Shown here piece by piece: positions 47,513 to 59,976 of a stretch of DNA of 64,000 nt. A model generated the notes under the pieces. It did no database searches. It was given only the letters and a program-made list of their open reading frames with translations, and was not told the origin of the DNA. Where the stretch lies: the NCBI GenBank assembly GCA_029582155.1, contig CM055897.1, forward strand, positions 93,695,829 to 93,759,828, written 5' to 3'. Positions within the stretch are counted from its first letter, which is position 1, and each line of letters opens with the position of its first letter. Position numbers and translations under genes: made by a program. Source of the DNA: Panopea generosa (lineage: Eukaryota > Mollusca > Bivalvia > Adapedonta > Hiatellidae).

Positions 47513-47985
47513 CTAATTCAAACAATACAATGAAAAACAATATTACAAACTACTCAATACAGTACATTTAAAAAGTCAATTCAAGAGATTGTTCTAAATA
47601 GGCATCCACATCTAACTGCGACAAAACAATATTTGAGAGATATTTTACTTTGTAGAACTAATATTTTCTTTAAGAAAAGATCTCTTGAAAAAACAATTTT
47701 ATGCGATAAATTTATTTAAAAGGTATAATATTTAAGTATAAGTAATCATACAAGAATCCCAAAATGCTTTCATGTGAGTCATGTTTTAGACAATGTCATT
47801 GAAAAAAAAATTCTAGAACTCTTTTGGAGATGTCAATTGAAAATATATTGCTAATTTTTACAAAACACTACTATTGAATATACTGCTAGCTTTCTTGAAG
47901 CCTACAACTTTCTAAAAAGATTTGTAAAAAAATAGGCTCACCACTTGAAAAGTTTAGGTATTCCGACTTTAGAAGTCATGTTAAT
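47513..47985. other. AT-rich spacer
   Basis: No recognised feature. Confidence 0.5.
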
Positions 47986-47989
47986 GGAT

Positions 47990-49010
47990 AACCTTCTGGA
48001 CATCACCATTTGTAAACTCTAGGACTCTGGGAATCCCAACTTGACAATACATTGAAATGGTAAACTTTCTGGGAATCACCATTTGAAAATTCTAGGATTC
48101 TAGGAATCCCAACTTGACAATACACGGAAATGATAATCTTTCTAGAAATCACCATTTGAAAAATTTAGGATTCTAGGAATCTCAACTTGACAATGATTCT
48201 AGTTATCCCAACTTGACAATACATGGAAATGGTTAACTTTCTTGAAATCACCAATTGAAAATTCTAGGGTTCTGGGAATCCTAACTTGACAAGGATTCTA
48301 GGAATCTCAACTTGACAATACTTGGAAATGGTTAACTTTCTGGAAATTACCATTTGAAAATTTTAGGATTCTAGGAATCTCAACTTGACAAGGATTCTAG
48401 GAATCTCAACTTGACAATACATTGAAATTGTTAACTTTCTTGGAATCACCATTTGAAAATTCTAGGATTCTAGGAATCCAAACTTGACAAGGGTTCTAGG
48501 TATCCCAACTTGACAATACATGAAAATGGTTAACTTTCTGGGAATCACCATTTGAAAATTCTAGGAATTCCAACTTGACAATACATGGAAATGTATAACT
48601 TTCTAGAAATCACCATTTGAAAATTTTAGGATTCTAGGAATCCCAACTTGACAATTCATGGAAATGGTTAACATTCTGGGAATCACCATTTGAACATTCT
48701 AGGATTCTAGGAATCTCAACTTGACAAGGATTCTAGGATTTCCAGCTTGACAATACATGGAAATAGTTAACTTTCTTGGAATCACCATTTGAAAATTCTA
48801 GGAATCCAAACTTAACAATACATGGAGATGTATAACTTTCTAGAAATCACCATTTGAAAATTTTAGGATTCTAGGAATCTTAACTTGACAAGGATTCTAG
48901 GAATCCCATCTTGACAATTCATGGAAATGGTATACTTTCTGGGAATCACCATTTGAAAATTCTAGGATTCAAGGAATCCCGACTTGAGAGTAAATTGCCA
49001 CTTGGAAATT
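47990..49010. repeat. Degenerate ~73-bp minisatellite
   Basis: About thirteen units with attctaggaatcccaacttg, acaatacatggaaatggtta and actttctgggaatcaccatt. Some units contain an additional internal duplication of 'aaggattctaggaatctcaa', giving variable length. Confidence 0.88.
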
Positions 49011-51120
49011 GTAGGTATCTCCATTTGAAATTACATGTAAATGTTCAACTTTCCAGAAATCATCAACCTGAACTTACTAAACTAAACAGCACTTCAATAG
49101 AAACTATATACTGCAAAATGAAAATTAATTTCTATTGATCAATAAATCTAATGAATTTTTAATTTGCATTGTTTCTTTAATTGAGATATTAGCAGGAAAA
49201 CGTTACTGCCGTCGTCTTACAAATCAGATTTATTTCCACTCAGTTATTGTTGGGAGTCTTTAATTGAATAAAGTTATCAGACAAGTAAATAATGTGTGCG
49301 GCTGGACGAATGCCTGTGGTTTAAACATTATGGATCGTTATTGTTGTCAACCATAACTCCTCAATGGCTTCTTGGATATGAATTAATAAATAGAATCAGG
49401 GACACTTTTATCTTTAAATAAATGTACTAATTGTTGTAACATTTTTTCCCCAGAAAAAACATCCAGCATTAAGTAGCACTTTTCTCATTGACAGCGAGTT
49501 TTATTTGATGTAGGGACACTCTGTATGCCACTATGTGACATATTGATAGGCTCTTCTGTAGCCCGTAATCAACAATAACTCGGACATAACAAGATATCGT
49601 GAAATGTGATATATGTTTGTAAGTGCCAAGACATCCATTCTAGGTTTTATGTTGAGGCTTAAAATATAAAACAAAGATAAGGACATGACCACTACGTGTG
49701 TACTTATATTTTAAAAGGTTTACAGGGTTATACCAGTTGATCAAATGTTTTGGTATTCAAACAGGGTAAACCTGCTGTTAAATTAAGATAATCCACTCTG
49801 GTTTAACTTTTTCTAACCATGCTTTGGAAATGGTTGTCTCTGTCTATAAGGATGTCAGTTCAGTGTAGTATCCAGCATTTTTCTAGTTGTACTTATTTGG
49901 AGCATATACTTGGCATTTTATGATAAATCTTTTATCTTTGACACAGTGATTATGCTCAACTTTGTTAAGAAAATTATCTTGATACATCTGTCAGTACTAA
50001 AACAGACTAGGAGACACATCCATAAATTTCTAAGGAAAGATAAGATTGTAAATAAATTTCTCTTTCTTTTGATGTTTTAAAAAAGTGAGAGTGGTTTGAG
50101 ATTCTATGAGATTTCTTTTCTGTGTAAGACGTCGCCCATAGTGGTCCATATATTCCTAATTTTCAAACAGTGAATTAATCTCTTTAAAGAAAAGCATTGA
50201 TTAATACTTCGGAATGAGTAAAACAAAGCCTGAAAAAAAACATACACACTCATTCCCAAATGAAGCAGAAATGAATCAGTAAGGTATTGATTGATTGAAG
50301 ACCTACGGGAATTCATATGACTGATTTTGTTTCCTATTCTTGTGTCAGTCGGCTGCAGTGAACTTCCCCTGATTTTATGTGCTGTATGTATTGACAAGTT
50401 CATGAAGGGTTCTGCTATAAGTTACTCTTGACATTTACATGACTTGAATATTGTGATTTCTTTACTCACAGTATTTTGTCTGGCTTCTACATTTTTCACA
50501 CAATGTTAAGGAAATACTGTGGAGGTCAGGTATCAGGTTAGTAGATGGGCGTAAACTTGACATAATTATGTACATGCTTATATTATATTACATACCAAAA
50601 CAAAACTTGAAAAGTAATAAGATTTAATACACATCATAGCAAATTGTTTGTCTGCTAGCGAGCACATTTGAGTGAATATGCTAACGCAGTTATGTCCCTT
50701 AACATAAATAATATACACAACCAATATTTTTTTTGAACAGATTTTTTAATAGAATTATAAAAAATTGTTCTTATAGTTTTCATAGAACTCTCCCAGACGA
50801 AGATACAAAAGTTTATCCAGTTAACATGGACTCCGGCACCAGCAGCACTACGTTCGGGCATCCTGACTTTGTATTGAATTTAACCTCATCTTCATACTTA
50901 TCTTATAACTAAGCATATAATTCTGAACTGGTCTGATCTGATTACTACTGTCTGGGTTATGGCCCTTGTTGAATTGTCCAACCTTATATATATTGTGTTT
51001 TTTACAATTCAGTAATATTTTTTATGTAATGACAGATCTGCATATTCTTGATTATAATAGTCGCTTACATAGAGGAGAATTTGTACATGGAGGGTAGGTC
51101 TGTAATCACCATTTCTGTTG
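49011..51120. other. Mostly unique DNA; one weak exon candidate
   Basis: 50741-50912 has an acceptor-like tttttttgaacag and a plus frame ending ..LNLTSSSYLSYN, but no homology is recognised (see findings). Elsewhere nothing was seen. Confidence 0.35.
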
Positions 51121-51124
51121 GATC

Positions 51125-51350
51125 CTTTTTGACGGACTAGTCTAAGGTGCTGCTGTCTAAAAAACACTTGGGTCGGAGACCAGCTTGGTCCAAAGACTTT
51201 ATATGAGAAAGTTTGCCAGCTTTTTGCCTGGGTTGGTGGTTCTAACCAGATTCATTACGAAGTTTTCCTCTAACAATAAAACATGGAAATGCCATATGTA
51301 ACCTGCCATATGTTAAAAGGTGTTAAAAGTTAATTAAAAAATTAAAACAA
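51125..51350 (+). mobile_element. SINE family B, full-length copy
   Basis: Head with gactagtctaaggtgctgct (A-box-like), a degraded B box (gggtcggagaccagc), body with tatgagaaagtttgccagct, ggtggttctaaccagattca and cctctaacaataaaacatgg, and a tail aaaattaaaacaacaaaac. Confidence 0.78.
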
Positions 51351-51550
51351 CAAAACTAATCCATTTTATTTGTTCTAATTGAACTTAACACAATGCAAGT
51401 ATACATGTGCATGTCTCTGTCGGGCATTAAACCTCCTCTTGCTTAAATATTCCTATTCTTGCTATCACTTCTACACCACCCCAGAAGTCACACCTTGGGT
51501 TGATAATACAACACCCCAGAAGTTAACCTAGGGTTGTGTCAAAATAATGT

Positions 51551-51955
51551 CGTTGTTTTATAGCATAAATGTCTGTTTATAGCAATTATTTTAAGAAGAG
51601 GTAATAAACTCTATTTTTTCCCTATTTTTACACAATATTATACCAGATATAAGTTTTAAAAGATAATTTATCATAAAAAGATGAATGATACATTTATAAT
51701 CAATGATTGAAATATTAATCATTAATCATGAATTGGACACCATTTTAAAATAGGTGTTTTCTTGAATATAAAAATAAGAATTTTTATGGTAAGGATGGTT
51801 TACTGCTTCATAATAAAGCAATACCATATTTAGCTAGTTTCTTTCAAGTTGTAAGAAGTCTGCTTAAGATTTTCAGCGTCAAAGTGTACTTTAAACCACG
51901 GAGGAGCTTCATTGCGTTCGGGGGAGCATACATTGCGACAATTCTTTCTAGCAAT
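51551..51955. repeat. Dispersed repeat X1, copy 2
   Basis: Second copy of the ~410-bp repeat at 16872-17290, same orientation. It has small indels and an extra 'ttggaca' relative to copy 1. Confidence 0.82.
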
Positions 51956-52430
51956 ATGCTTTGGGAAGGCTTGTGTTTGAAACTCATAGGAATAATTCTT
52001 GTGCTGGAACTGGGGATTGTTTGTTTCATGCACAATAGTTTAGTCTGATGCTTTTAGTTTGAAACCATTCTCAAACATAACAGGTTAGTTTTGTGCTGGA
52101 ACTGGATTTTTATCTAAGTTCGAAGACTTAGGTATGGAACAGTCTCCAAACGTTTAAGTGTATATTTATGCTGGAACTGAGCATTGTTCCAAGCATACAG
52201 TTTTGTTATCAGTTTGAAACGTCTCAAACAATAACTTTATTTTCATGCTGAAACTTGGCTTTGTTTCATGCACTTTAGTTGAGTTTGAAGACCAAGGTTT
52301 GAAACGACCTTCAAACATATAGGTGTACTCTTATGCTGGAGCTAAACAGTGTTCCAGACATACAGTTTTGGTTTGAGTTTGAAACAAGTCTCAAACGTAT
52401 GATGTCCAGACACGTCTGAACAGCTGGTGT
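51956..52430. repeat. Degenerate ~80-95-bp tandem repeat
   Basis: About five units marked by atgctggaactg, ttgtttcatgcac.., agtttgagtttgaa and gtctcaaac. It adjoins X1 copy 2 directly and is absent beside copy 1. Confidence 0.65.
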
Positions 52431-52914
52431 CATTATTAAAATAGTGTTGAACAACAGTTAGTTCAACTATGCAGGGTTTGAAACATTATACTATAGTTGA
52501 TTGGTATGATCATTTGTCTGTATGATTTCTAAATATTAGAATCACACCTAGGGTTGGTAATACAACACCCCAGAAGTCACACCTAGGGTAGATAATACAA
52601 CTTCACAAATTCCTTGACTAAAATACAGACAACTAAGCCAGAATGCAGTTTAAATATTTAATAACAACAGGATATAGTGGCCACTTCACGCTGCTGTTGA
52701 ACCGTGGGGAAAATATTTATATTTATAATCTCCACAAAATCAACAAGACCTTTTGCACTTGTCAATCAGTAGAGAAGCATAAATATCATAAAAGTGTTAA
52801 CAATAATTAAAACAAATATTTATAAAAATCATTAATGAAATTACATACATTTAAACGATTATGGATTTAAACAGTTTGATAATGTACAAAATTTAAACAA
52901 CTTTAAACTACTAA

Positions 52915-53075
52915 TTGGTGCTCCTCCCTGGCTGAATGGTGCAGGGTGCTGTCTATTGACCACCTGTCACAGCTGAGGTCGTGGGTTCAAGCCTCATCTC
53001 AGTTTTTGTATATAAGAAATTTTGCCAGTGACCTGCAGAAGGACTTCAGGTTTCACTTATAATCTTCTGAAATAA
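52915..53075 (+). repeat. SINE family B, 5' part
   Basis: Head with ctggctgaatggtgcagggt and ggtcgtgggttcaagcctca (clear B box), then tataagaaattttgccagtg and acctgcagaaggac. It breaks off before the cgccaataaaa segment. Confidence 0.75.
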
Positions 53076-54590
53076 TACAGATTAGATATTTATTATGAAA
53101 ATATGAAATATCCCAGTTTGTATGCAAACCCTTAATTCATTCCTGTTTGGAAAGGGGAATAACTGTGGTAAATGTTTGAAAGGTATCCTATAATAGAGTT
53201 GGGTCCATCTATGGTGAATTTTATGTCCCTGATTCTCGCGGTTTGGCCCTGGAGGTGGGGCCTATTTTACTAAATTTTTATAAGGAAAATGGACAAAAAA
53301 CATTATTTCTTATTACTCAGTAGACTTATGTGAATGTTTTTTTGACAATCAGGTGACCGTTAGTTTAGTTGCAGTATATACATTTTGTAATTACAAGCAC
53401 TTTGACAATTGTAAACACAATTGGTTTGGAATTGTCTTGTTTAATAGATAATTCCATTGTGCTAAGAAAGAATTTTGAATTGTATTTCTGAAATGATAGG
53501 AAGTTAGGGTATTTGAAAACAAGATGTCACAAGATACACATGGATACACGAGGGTGCATAACAGTTGCTTTTGCTTCTCTATATTAGTCCTTGCATGCAT
53601 GTACTACTAACACTATGATTGAGTTCTACTGGTGGCTTATACATATACAGCTTATGGAGCACTATTGTAATATTTCTTTGTAAACAAACAAAATTTAATG
53701 ATATTTTTTTTATGTTGTTATTAAAATAGAATAAAAATAAAATTTATTTACTGTACAGATATTTGTCAAACTTTTTGACATTTTGTTTTCAACTTTGATC
53801 ATTCGATGATTTTCTTTCATTTTATGCCTCATACAAAACTTCCACTTCCAATTGTACTCCCTCCGATATTTTGAAACAAATTTGGATGAAAATCTAGGAA
53901 TGAGTTTATTGGCTTTCACCAATACAATAAAGAAAAGTTTGAACAAGGAGTGTTACACTTACGGATTTTGTTACACTAAAGGTTAAATGCCACAGTGCTT
54001 TGACACTCAGATTTTTGCAGTCATTTTCTATTTTTGATGAATTATTGACATTTACAGTGAAATTTCTTATACGCTTTCTGGTGAATCATAATGTTTTCTC
54101 AGTGAATTATTTTGGATAATTTCACTGTCAAGAATATAATTATGATGTATAGATTATAGATGATAACTTCACTGTTTACTATCATAAAATAAGAGCAAAT
54201 TGATTTTGTTAAATATGAATATGGAGTGAACAATAAGACAATGCTATTACATCATAAATGATGAATAATTATGATGTAGTGTTTGTCACATGACTATATA
54301 TAACTATTATTTGAAATAATCTAGATTTATTTTGCAAACATTTTAAATTGGCACTTAACGCGCACTAAATAAAAAATAAAAATGATATTTCACTAAACTC
54401 AACAATAATCCTCTTTGTCAACTATACAGATATTAAAGGTATGTTAGGGAAAATGGTTTTATATGTCTAAAAATAAAATAAGTTTTAAAATGAATACAAA
54501 TATTATTACCGTTATAAATAAATTACAAATGATTTGGCTTCCAGATCCACTGAAATATGACAAAAAAGATATTGAATTGGAGTGATGAAA
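53076..54590. other. AT-rich unique DNA
   Basis: No gene or array recognised. Confidence 0.5.
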
Positions 54591-54594
54591 CTGA

Positions 54595-55055
54595 AACGAA
54601 ATCCCAAATGCTTGGTGATTTTCTACCCCCAATGTTTCACAACCTTAACCCCAATGCTTTCTGACCTTCACCCCCAATGCTTCATGAACTTCACCCCTCA
54701 TGCTTGGTGACCTTCACCCCTCAATGCTTCATGACCTTCACCCAAATGCTGGACGACTTTCACCCCCAATGTTTGAAGACCTTCACTCCCAATACTTGAT
54801 AACCTTCACCCAAATGCTGGACGACTTTCACCCCCAATGTTTGAAGACCTTCACTCCCAATACTTGATAACCTTCACCCAAATGCTTGATGACATTCACA
54901 CCCGATGCTTCATGACTGTCACCCCCAATTCTTGATGACCTTCACCCCTTTGCTTGATGGCTTTCACCCCCCCACCCCCCCCCCCCCCAAATGCTTGAGG
55001 ACCTTCAACCCCAGTTCCTGCTGACCTTCACCCCCAATGCTTGATGGCCTTCACA
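54595..55055. repeat. ~23-bp minisatellite
   Basis: About twenty units of gaccttcacccccaatgctt plus gat/cat, with a larger duplication near 54735-54880 and a poly-C run at 54967-54987. Confidence 0.9.
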
Positions 55056-55399
55056 TAGTCATAAGTACTCTTTATAAAATAAAACAAAGTTGACAATAAA
55101 TATACCAATGTGACGATTTAAATCTAAATCAAAATGAAATCTGTGACATTTAATACATCACAAAGTAGAACATCTATTTTAGACTAAGTGTGATGTGTAG
55201 GATTTTCAAATCAAAACATAATTTTTGCATGTTTAGATAGATATCCTGATGGCTGAAGTGTACAGACTCATTGAGTATAATACAGGCATGATATATTAGA
55301 CAGAAATATTTTTTGACAATTTAAAAGTCCTGATTTACTTCATTTAACATAACACAATCTCACTTACATTTTTCTTCAAATCCTGCATTAGATGTTTAT
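55056..55399. other. AT-rich spacer
   Basis: No recognised feature. Confidence 0.5.
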
Positions 55400-55690
55400 T
55401 CTACAAGCTGTTCAATGTCACACAACAGGGGCATTTGTCTTTCAATCCAGGAGTTGTCAGTTCGATTCCCCACCTAACCATAATGATTTATATACAAGCT
55501 TTCATCTCATTATCATTCGTTTCTCACTGCGGATTCAAGTGGGAAAGTTATCAATTACTTTTTAAAACGGGAGTGCTTGAGTACTGATTAACCTTCCAGG
55601 ATCCCCGATAAGAGTGGCAAAGTTAAGTAACTGTCTGTTAGCCCCAGATGGCACTAAAATTATGCTAAATATTGAAGCAAGCACACTGTT
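55400..55690 (+). mobile_element. SINE family A, near full-length copy
   Basis: tRNA-like head with an intact B box (cagttcgattcccc), then tttcatctcattatcattcg, ttcaagtgggaaagttatca, gcttgagtactgattaacct, tccaggatccccgataagag and a tail near ttatgctaaatattgaagca. It lies about 200 bp downstream of the GPCR stop codon. Confidence 0.8.
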
Positions 55691-55896
55691 CACCGTAATA
55701 ATTCAAGTTATTAACAGTCTACATGATTTCACCTCTGTTAGTAAATCTGTACCAATACCCCGTTTTGATGATAGTGGAATGGTCAGAAATAGTAAACAGT
55801 GTCAACTGTACTAATTAAAAGTCATTACTATGTATAAAATTTAGAACAAAATGTGCTTGCAAACTTTTTAAAACAAATCCACAATATACAATTTGA
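55691..55896 (-). other. Likely GPCR 3' UTR region
   Basis: Minus-strand sequence after the stop codon. Candidate polyadenylation signals are not obvious, so the extent is inferred. Confidence 0.3.
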
Positions 55897-57063
55897 CTAT
55901 AATACAGCAGTAGTGTACTTCTCCCCGACGTTATCTGTTCTTGAATGCTCCGCTAGTGTATATGTGTTTCCATTTTGTCGAATTCTGTTATGGCCGGGAC
56001 GTTTTACCATGAATCCTAACTCTTTTCTGAAATTGTCATTAAGCCAACCATACAAGAAAGGATTGATACAAGCGGACCCCATGGCAAATATCCTCAACAT
56101 AACATCTATGAGTTTTAAGTAGCGCACTGTCACGAGCTTGAAGTTGAACTCAAGAATCAGTGTTAAAAGATTCCATGGCAACCAACATATTGAAAAAAGA
56201 AGCACTATGGAAATGAGAATTCTATTTGTTTTGTGATTCTTACGCTTTTCATTTTTCTTGATTGGTCTGTTGCGTAGAACGTTGCTGATACGCATATAAA
56301 CAGAAGTCGTCGCAGTGAGAGGCACAAAAAATTGTAAAAAGACAATAATGATAGTGTATATGCGGCGCATTTTAACACTTTTCCATCGTTCTATGCAATA
56401 TGTTTTGTAATACTTTATTGCTGGAATGTCCATTACCTCATACTCCATGTGCACTATGAGTGGAATAGAAAAAATGGTGGCAAATATTGCAATTGCCACA
56501 ACAAGACCTATGGCCATTCTGGTAGACATACGTTTTAGAAATGGATGAACTATCAACATATATCTGTCTATGGCGATCATTAGAATAGACATGGAAGACA
56601 GGAACACTGGTACACCATAAGTGGGCATTATCACTCTACAGAGGGCGCCACCAAATGCCCACTGGTCAGTTAGCTGGTAGTGGAGCTGGAAGGGAAGGTT
56701 GAACAAACAGAGAAGAATGTCGGACATGGCGAGGCCCATTATGAAGATATTTGTTGGCGTGTGTAAGTGACGATTTTTCATCAGGACACACATAATGATA
56801 CTGTTCTCGATGAAGCCAAACAATATGAAGATGCTGTAGATTGTGATCACGGCTATGCGCCAAGATTTCTCTTTCAAAATGTCCACATCTTCTGGATTTT
56901 GCTGCCAGGTGCTGTTTTGAAGGAGTTCAAACTGGCGCTGTATGTCCTCGAAAGTCATATTCTCCATATTAAGGCGTATCCCTGTCACACCAATGTCACT
57001 GCTTGTGGAATCACTGACACTTTTCTCCATTATTGTAGTAGATAAGTGTCTGTCAAGATGCAT
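55897..57063 (-). CDS. Rhodopsin-family GPCR, neuropeptide Y/F receptor-like, intronless ORF (388 aa)
   Basis: One uninterrupted frame encodes a class A seven-transmembrane receptor of the plasma membrane. The N-terminus is extracellular, about 66 residues, with two N-glycosylation sequons (N35-M-T and N50-S-T). TM1 lies around 68-94; TM2 around 103-126 with L111..D115; W135 is in the first extracellular loop; C142 at the top of TM3 can pair with C223 in ECL2. The DRY motif is at 166-168, TM4 around 183-205, and TM5 around 235-258 with P248. TM6 lies around 281-304 with CWLP at 293-296, and TM7 around 317-341 with NPFLY at 334-338. A basic third loop follows TM5, and the tail ends TAVL. In TM1 the usual G-N pair is E86-N87. 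The TM3 segment and overall size resemble invertebrate NPF/NPY-type peptide receptors, which couple to G proteins. The ligand is inferred, not shown. M12 is an alternative start, and an upstream non-coding or short coding exon cannot be excluded. A 27/54-bp minisatellite begins about 130 bp upstream. Confidence 0.87.
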   Translation of the reverse strand: MHLDRHLSTTIMEKSVSDSTSSDIGVTGIRLNMENMTFEDIQRQFELLQNSTWQQNPEDVDILKEKSWRIAVITIYSIFILFGFIENSIIMCVLMKNRHLHTPTNIFIMGLAMSDILLCLFNLPFQLHYQLTDQWAFGGALCRVIMPTYGVPVFLSSMSILMIAIDRYMLIVHPFLKRMSTRMAIGLVVAIAIFATIFSIPLIVHMEYEVMDIPAIKYYKTYCIERWKSVKMRRIYTIIIVFLQFFVPLTATTSVYMRISNVLRNRPIKKNEKRKNHKTNRILISIVLLFSICWLPWNLLTLILEFNFKLVTVRYLKLIDVMLRIFAMGSACINPFLYGWLNDNFRKELGFMVKRPGHNRIRQNGNTYTLAEHSRTDNVGEKYTTAVL

Positions 57064-57190
57064 TTGGTTACTGGTTATGATATTTGCTCTGTCAAATACT
57101 TTTTACTGTTCTTTGAAGTAATCATAAAGATCAATGAATAGCAATGTGTTGTTAGTAATTCTCCCAAAGTTTGCTATTGTTATTCTATAG
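57064..57190 (-). other. GPCR 5' flank
   Basis: Sequence immediately upstream of the receptor start codon. No convincing TATA box or initiator was identified. Confidence 0.35.
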
Positions 57191-57194
57191 TAGT

Positions 57195-57900
57195 CAGTCT
57201 ATATATTGTATATATTGTTTTAGAATATATTCAACACTTGTTTGTTCTATAGTATATCTATCACTTGTTTGTTCTACAGTATATTCAATCCTTGGTTGAT
57301 TTACAGTATATTCAACACTTGTTTGTTCTACGGTATATTTAACCCTTGGTTGATTTGCAGTATATTCAACACTTGTTTGTTCTACAGTATATTCAACCCT
57401 TGGTTGATTTGCAGTATATTCAACACTTGTTTGTTCTACAGTATATTTAACCCTTGGTTGATTTACAGTATATTCAACACTTGTTTGTTCTATAGTATAT
57501 CTAACACTTGTTTGTTCTATAGTATATTCAACCCTTGGTTGATTTACAGTATATTCAGCACTTGTTTTTTACAGTATATTCAGTACGTGTTTTTTACAGT
57601 ATATTCAGTACGTGTTTGTTCTACAGTATATTCAACCCTTGGTTGATTTGCAGTATATTCAACACTTGTTTGTTCTACAGTATATTCAACCCTTGGTTGA
57701 TTTGCAGTATATTCAACACTTGTTTGTTCTACAGTATATTCAACCCTTGGTTGATTTGCAGTATATTTAGCACTTGTTGTTACAATATATTCAGTACATG
57801 TTTTTTCTACAGTATATTCAACACTTTTTTGTTTTACAGTATATACAGCACTTGTTTATTGTACCATATTTTCAACACTTATTTGTTGTACAGTATATGA
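57195..57900. repeat. 27/54-bp minisatellite
   Basis: About 26 copies of a 27-bp unit that alternates cttgtttgttctacagtata with ccttggttgatttgcagtat, giving a 54-bp dimer over much of the array. Confidence 0.92.
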
Positions 57901-58932
57901 TGTCAGTCAGTACTGTTCTCAAGTGTTCACTGTTATAGGTTATAAAGCTCAGTATGTTTTATCACCTTTTTGGTATTTCTTATTATGAATCCCATGCCAG
58001 AGTTCATAAAAATCAGCATGTTAATATTTGTAAATATGTCTCTCATGCTGTACGCCACTCAGGTTATGAAGTAAGTGTACCGTCACTATTTTATTGGCAG
58101 GCAGCTGATTTGTTTTGTCATATGGGAGTTCAGCTAAACTATACATATATTCTATTCACCATTTCCATCTGTGTGCCGAGTTTTCAATGTGTTACCTCCC
58201 TTGATAAGTTGTAGACAGAGGCACAGATTGTAATGTGATAAATATGTGTTTGATGGTGAACTATCTGTATAAACCAGTATTTTATGTGACTGTTTTGAGG
58301 TATCTCCCATGATAAACTATTCCATGAAGGCAAGATAATCTCCCTTAGTAGACTAGTGTATCTCTTCTGGATAGTTGTCTCCCTTTCAAGCTATATTTCT
58401 ATATGACTTTTGTGAGTGATCTCCCACAATAAACTATTCCATGATGGCAAGATTATCTCCCGCAGTGGGTCTCTTCTGGATAGTTGTCTCCTTTGCAAGC
58501 TATAATTCTATGTGACTGTGTTCTTTTTAGATTTCTGAAAGTACATAACGGTTATAATTAGGTTTACATTCAACTGAATGTTTTTGACAGAAACATGCTG
58601 CTTACTGCTGGTTTTCATTATATTTATAGTTCTCCTGAAACCAGTAATAGTTCTCCCAGAACCAAAATATAACAATAATATGGAAACAATAATAGGTCTG
58701 AGGGGGAAAAAGCCGACATTTTAGGACAAAAATAATGGAAATGCAGTAAATGGTAACTGATCAATGCTTGAACAGAGCTGCAATTAATAATTTAGTAATC
58801 ATAGAATAGGATAAATTCACTTAATGAGTTCAAGAAATTATATAGAGAAGAAAGGCAACTTCATTGAGACTTTGTGATCGCAATATCTTGTTTTTAATTA
58901 TCTTAGCTTCTATTCATCTTAGATATTCAAAT
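57901..58932. other. Unique DNA
   Basis: A diverged direct repeat of about 120 bp occurs at 58285-58395 and 58405-58510 (tatctcccatgataaactat / gatctcccacaataaactat). No gene supported. Confidence 0.45.
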
Positions 58933-59286
58933 AAAAATTCTTACATTGCAGAATGAATTTCTCCTTGAAGCAAGCCATTCCCAGCAATTTGTGTTTGAAA
59001 TGATTGAAGTAATTCAGAATACAGAATATTTATACTGCAGCAAAAATAACAACAAAATTGCGAGAAATAGTTCTTCCAACATCAATATCTTTAATTCAAG
59101 ATCATTTTGCATGATCAAAACATATTAAAACATTTAAGATTACATACAACTTACATAAATAAATGTACAAACAGTTGTCTGAATTATAAATGCTTAATTT
59201 GCCATATAATTAATCTTTTGTGTGCTATTTGATCAACATTTAGTAAGGAGATGCGAGTTTCGTATCCTTCTATATAAGTCCTTGAT
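58933..59286. repeat. Dispersed repeat X2, copy 2
   Basis: Second copy of the repeat at 41894-42248 in the same orientation and almost the same length (354 bp), again with a 60-codon ORF of the MQNE..CMIKTY type. Confidence 0.85.
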
Positions 59287-59777
59287 GAGTTAAATATTTC
59301 CAACATTTTCACAGGTATATACTCATCTAGCCCTTTTCTTCCTTTTTTATATTTTGAATAGTTTTTGTTATTTTAGAAATCTCTGTTGAGGGTGAGTGTA
59401 CAAGAACCCTTGTCCCCCTACCAGATCCACCTTTAGATATGGCAGTAAGAATTTTGAATTATTTCTTTTCAAGCATGCAATTTACCACATTTTATATTCC
59501 AGATTTTCACAGCTAAATGTTGATTGATTCTTTTACTGTCATTGAAGTTGAGAATGTCACTTCCACGTGCGGCTAGTTTTAGTATGATTAAATTTGCATG
59601 ATCCAAGACGATTATATGCAAATTTACAGACAAAACTTAATCTATGAAATCACAGAACCTAGTATTTGCACTAAAAAACTAGCATGTGTGACAACAAACT
59701 CGTAAAACTTATTAATTAATTGTAAAGAATTGATGGTATAACATTACAGAGTAAACTTCCTACTCATTTATATCAAT
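59287..59777. other. Unique DNA with a weak exon candidate
   Basis: Between a polypyrimidine acceptor (..gttattttag, about 59377) and a gtaaga donor (about 59441) one frame encodes ISVEGECTRTLVPLPDPPLDM. Function not recognised. Confidence 0.3.
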
Positions 59778-59976
59778 TTGACCCTTTACCCCATAGATAC
59801 GCATTTTCCCGCACAGATATCAGAAGGCCTTTGAAAACAGTGCAGCAGTCTGAACACTTCCTGCTCTGTTTTCCACTCAGTCAGTAAATTTAAACATAAT
59901 TCACCCATTGCAGATGAGTGGTGTATTCTTTCAATTTGGAAGAGTCCAAGAAAATGCTTATGGAGCAAAGGGTTAA
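59778..59976. mobile_element. MITE-like element, ~199 bp, ends TTRACCCTTTRCYCCATA
   Basis: Left ttgaccctttaccccata and right tatggagcaaagggttaa are inverted repeats of 18 bp with three mismatches. The interior carries cagtgcagcagtctgaacac and tctgttttccactcag. I know it as a common short dispersed type in bivalves. Confidence 0.65.

Noticed and set aside
50104-50403. 99-codon minus ORF
   Set aside because: No domain, no splice or promoter support; consistent with chance.
56666-57045. ORFs overlapping the GPCR in other frames
   Set aside because: Shadows of the receptor coding sequence.
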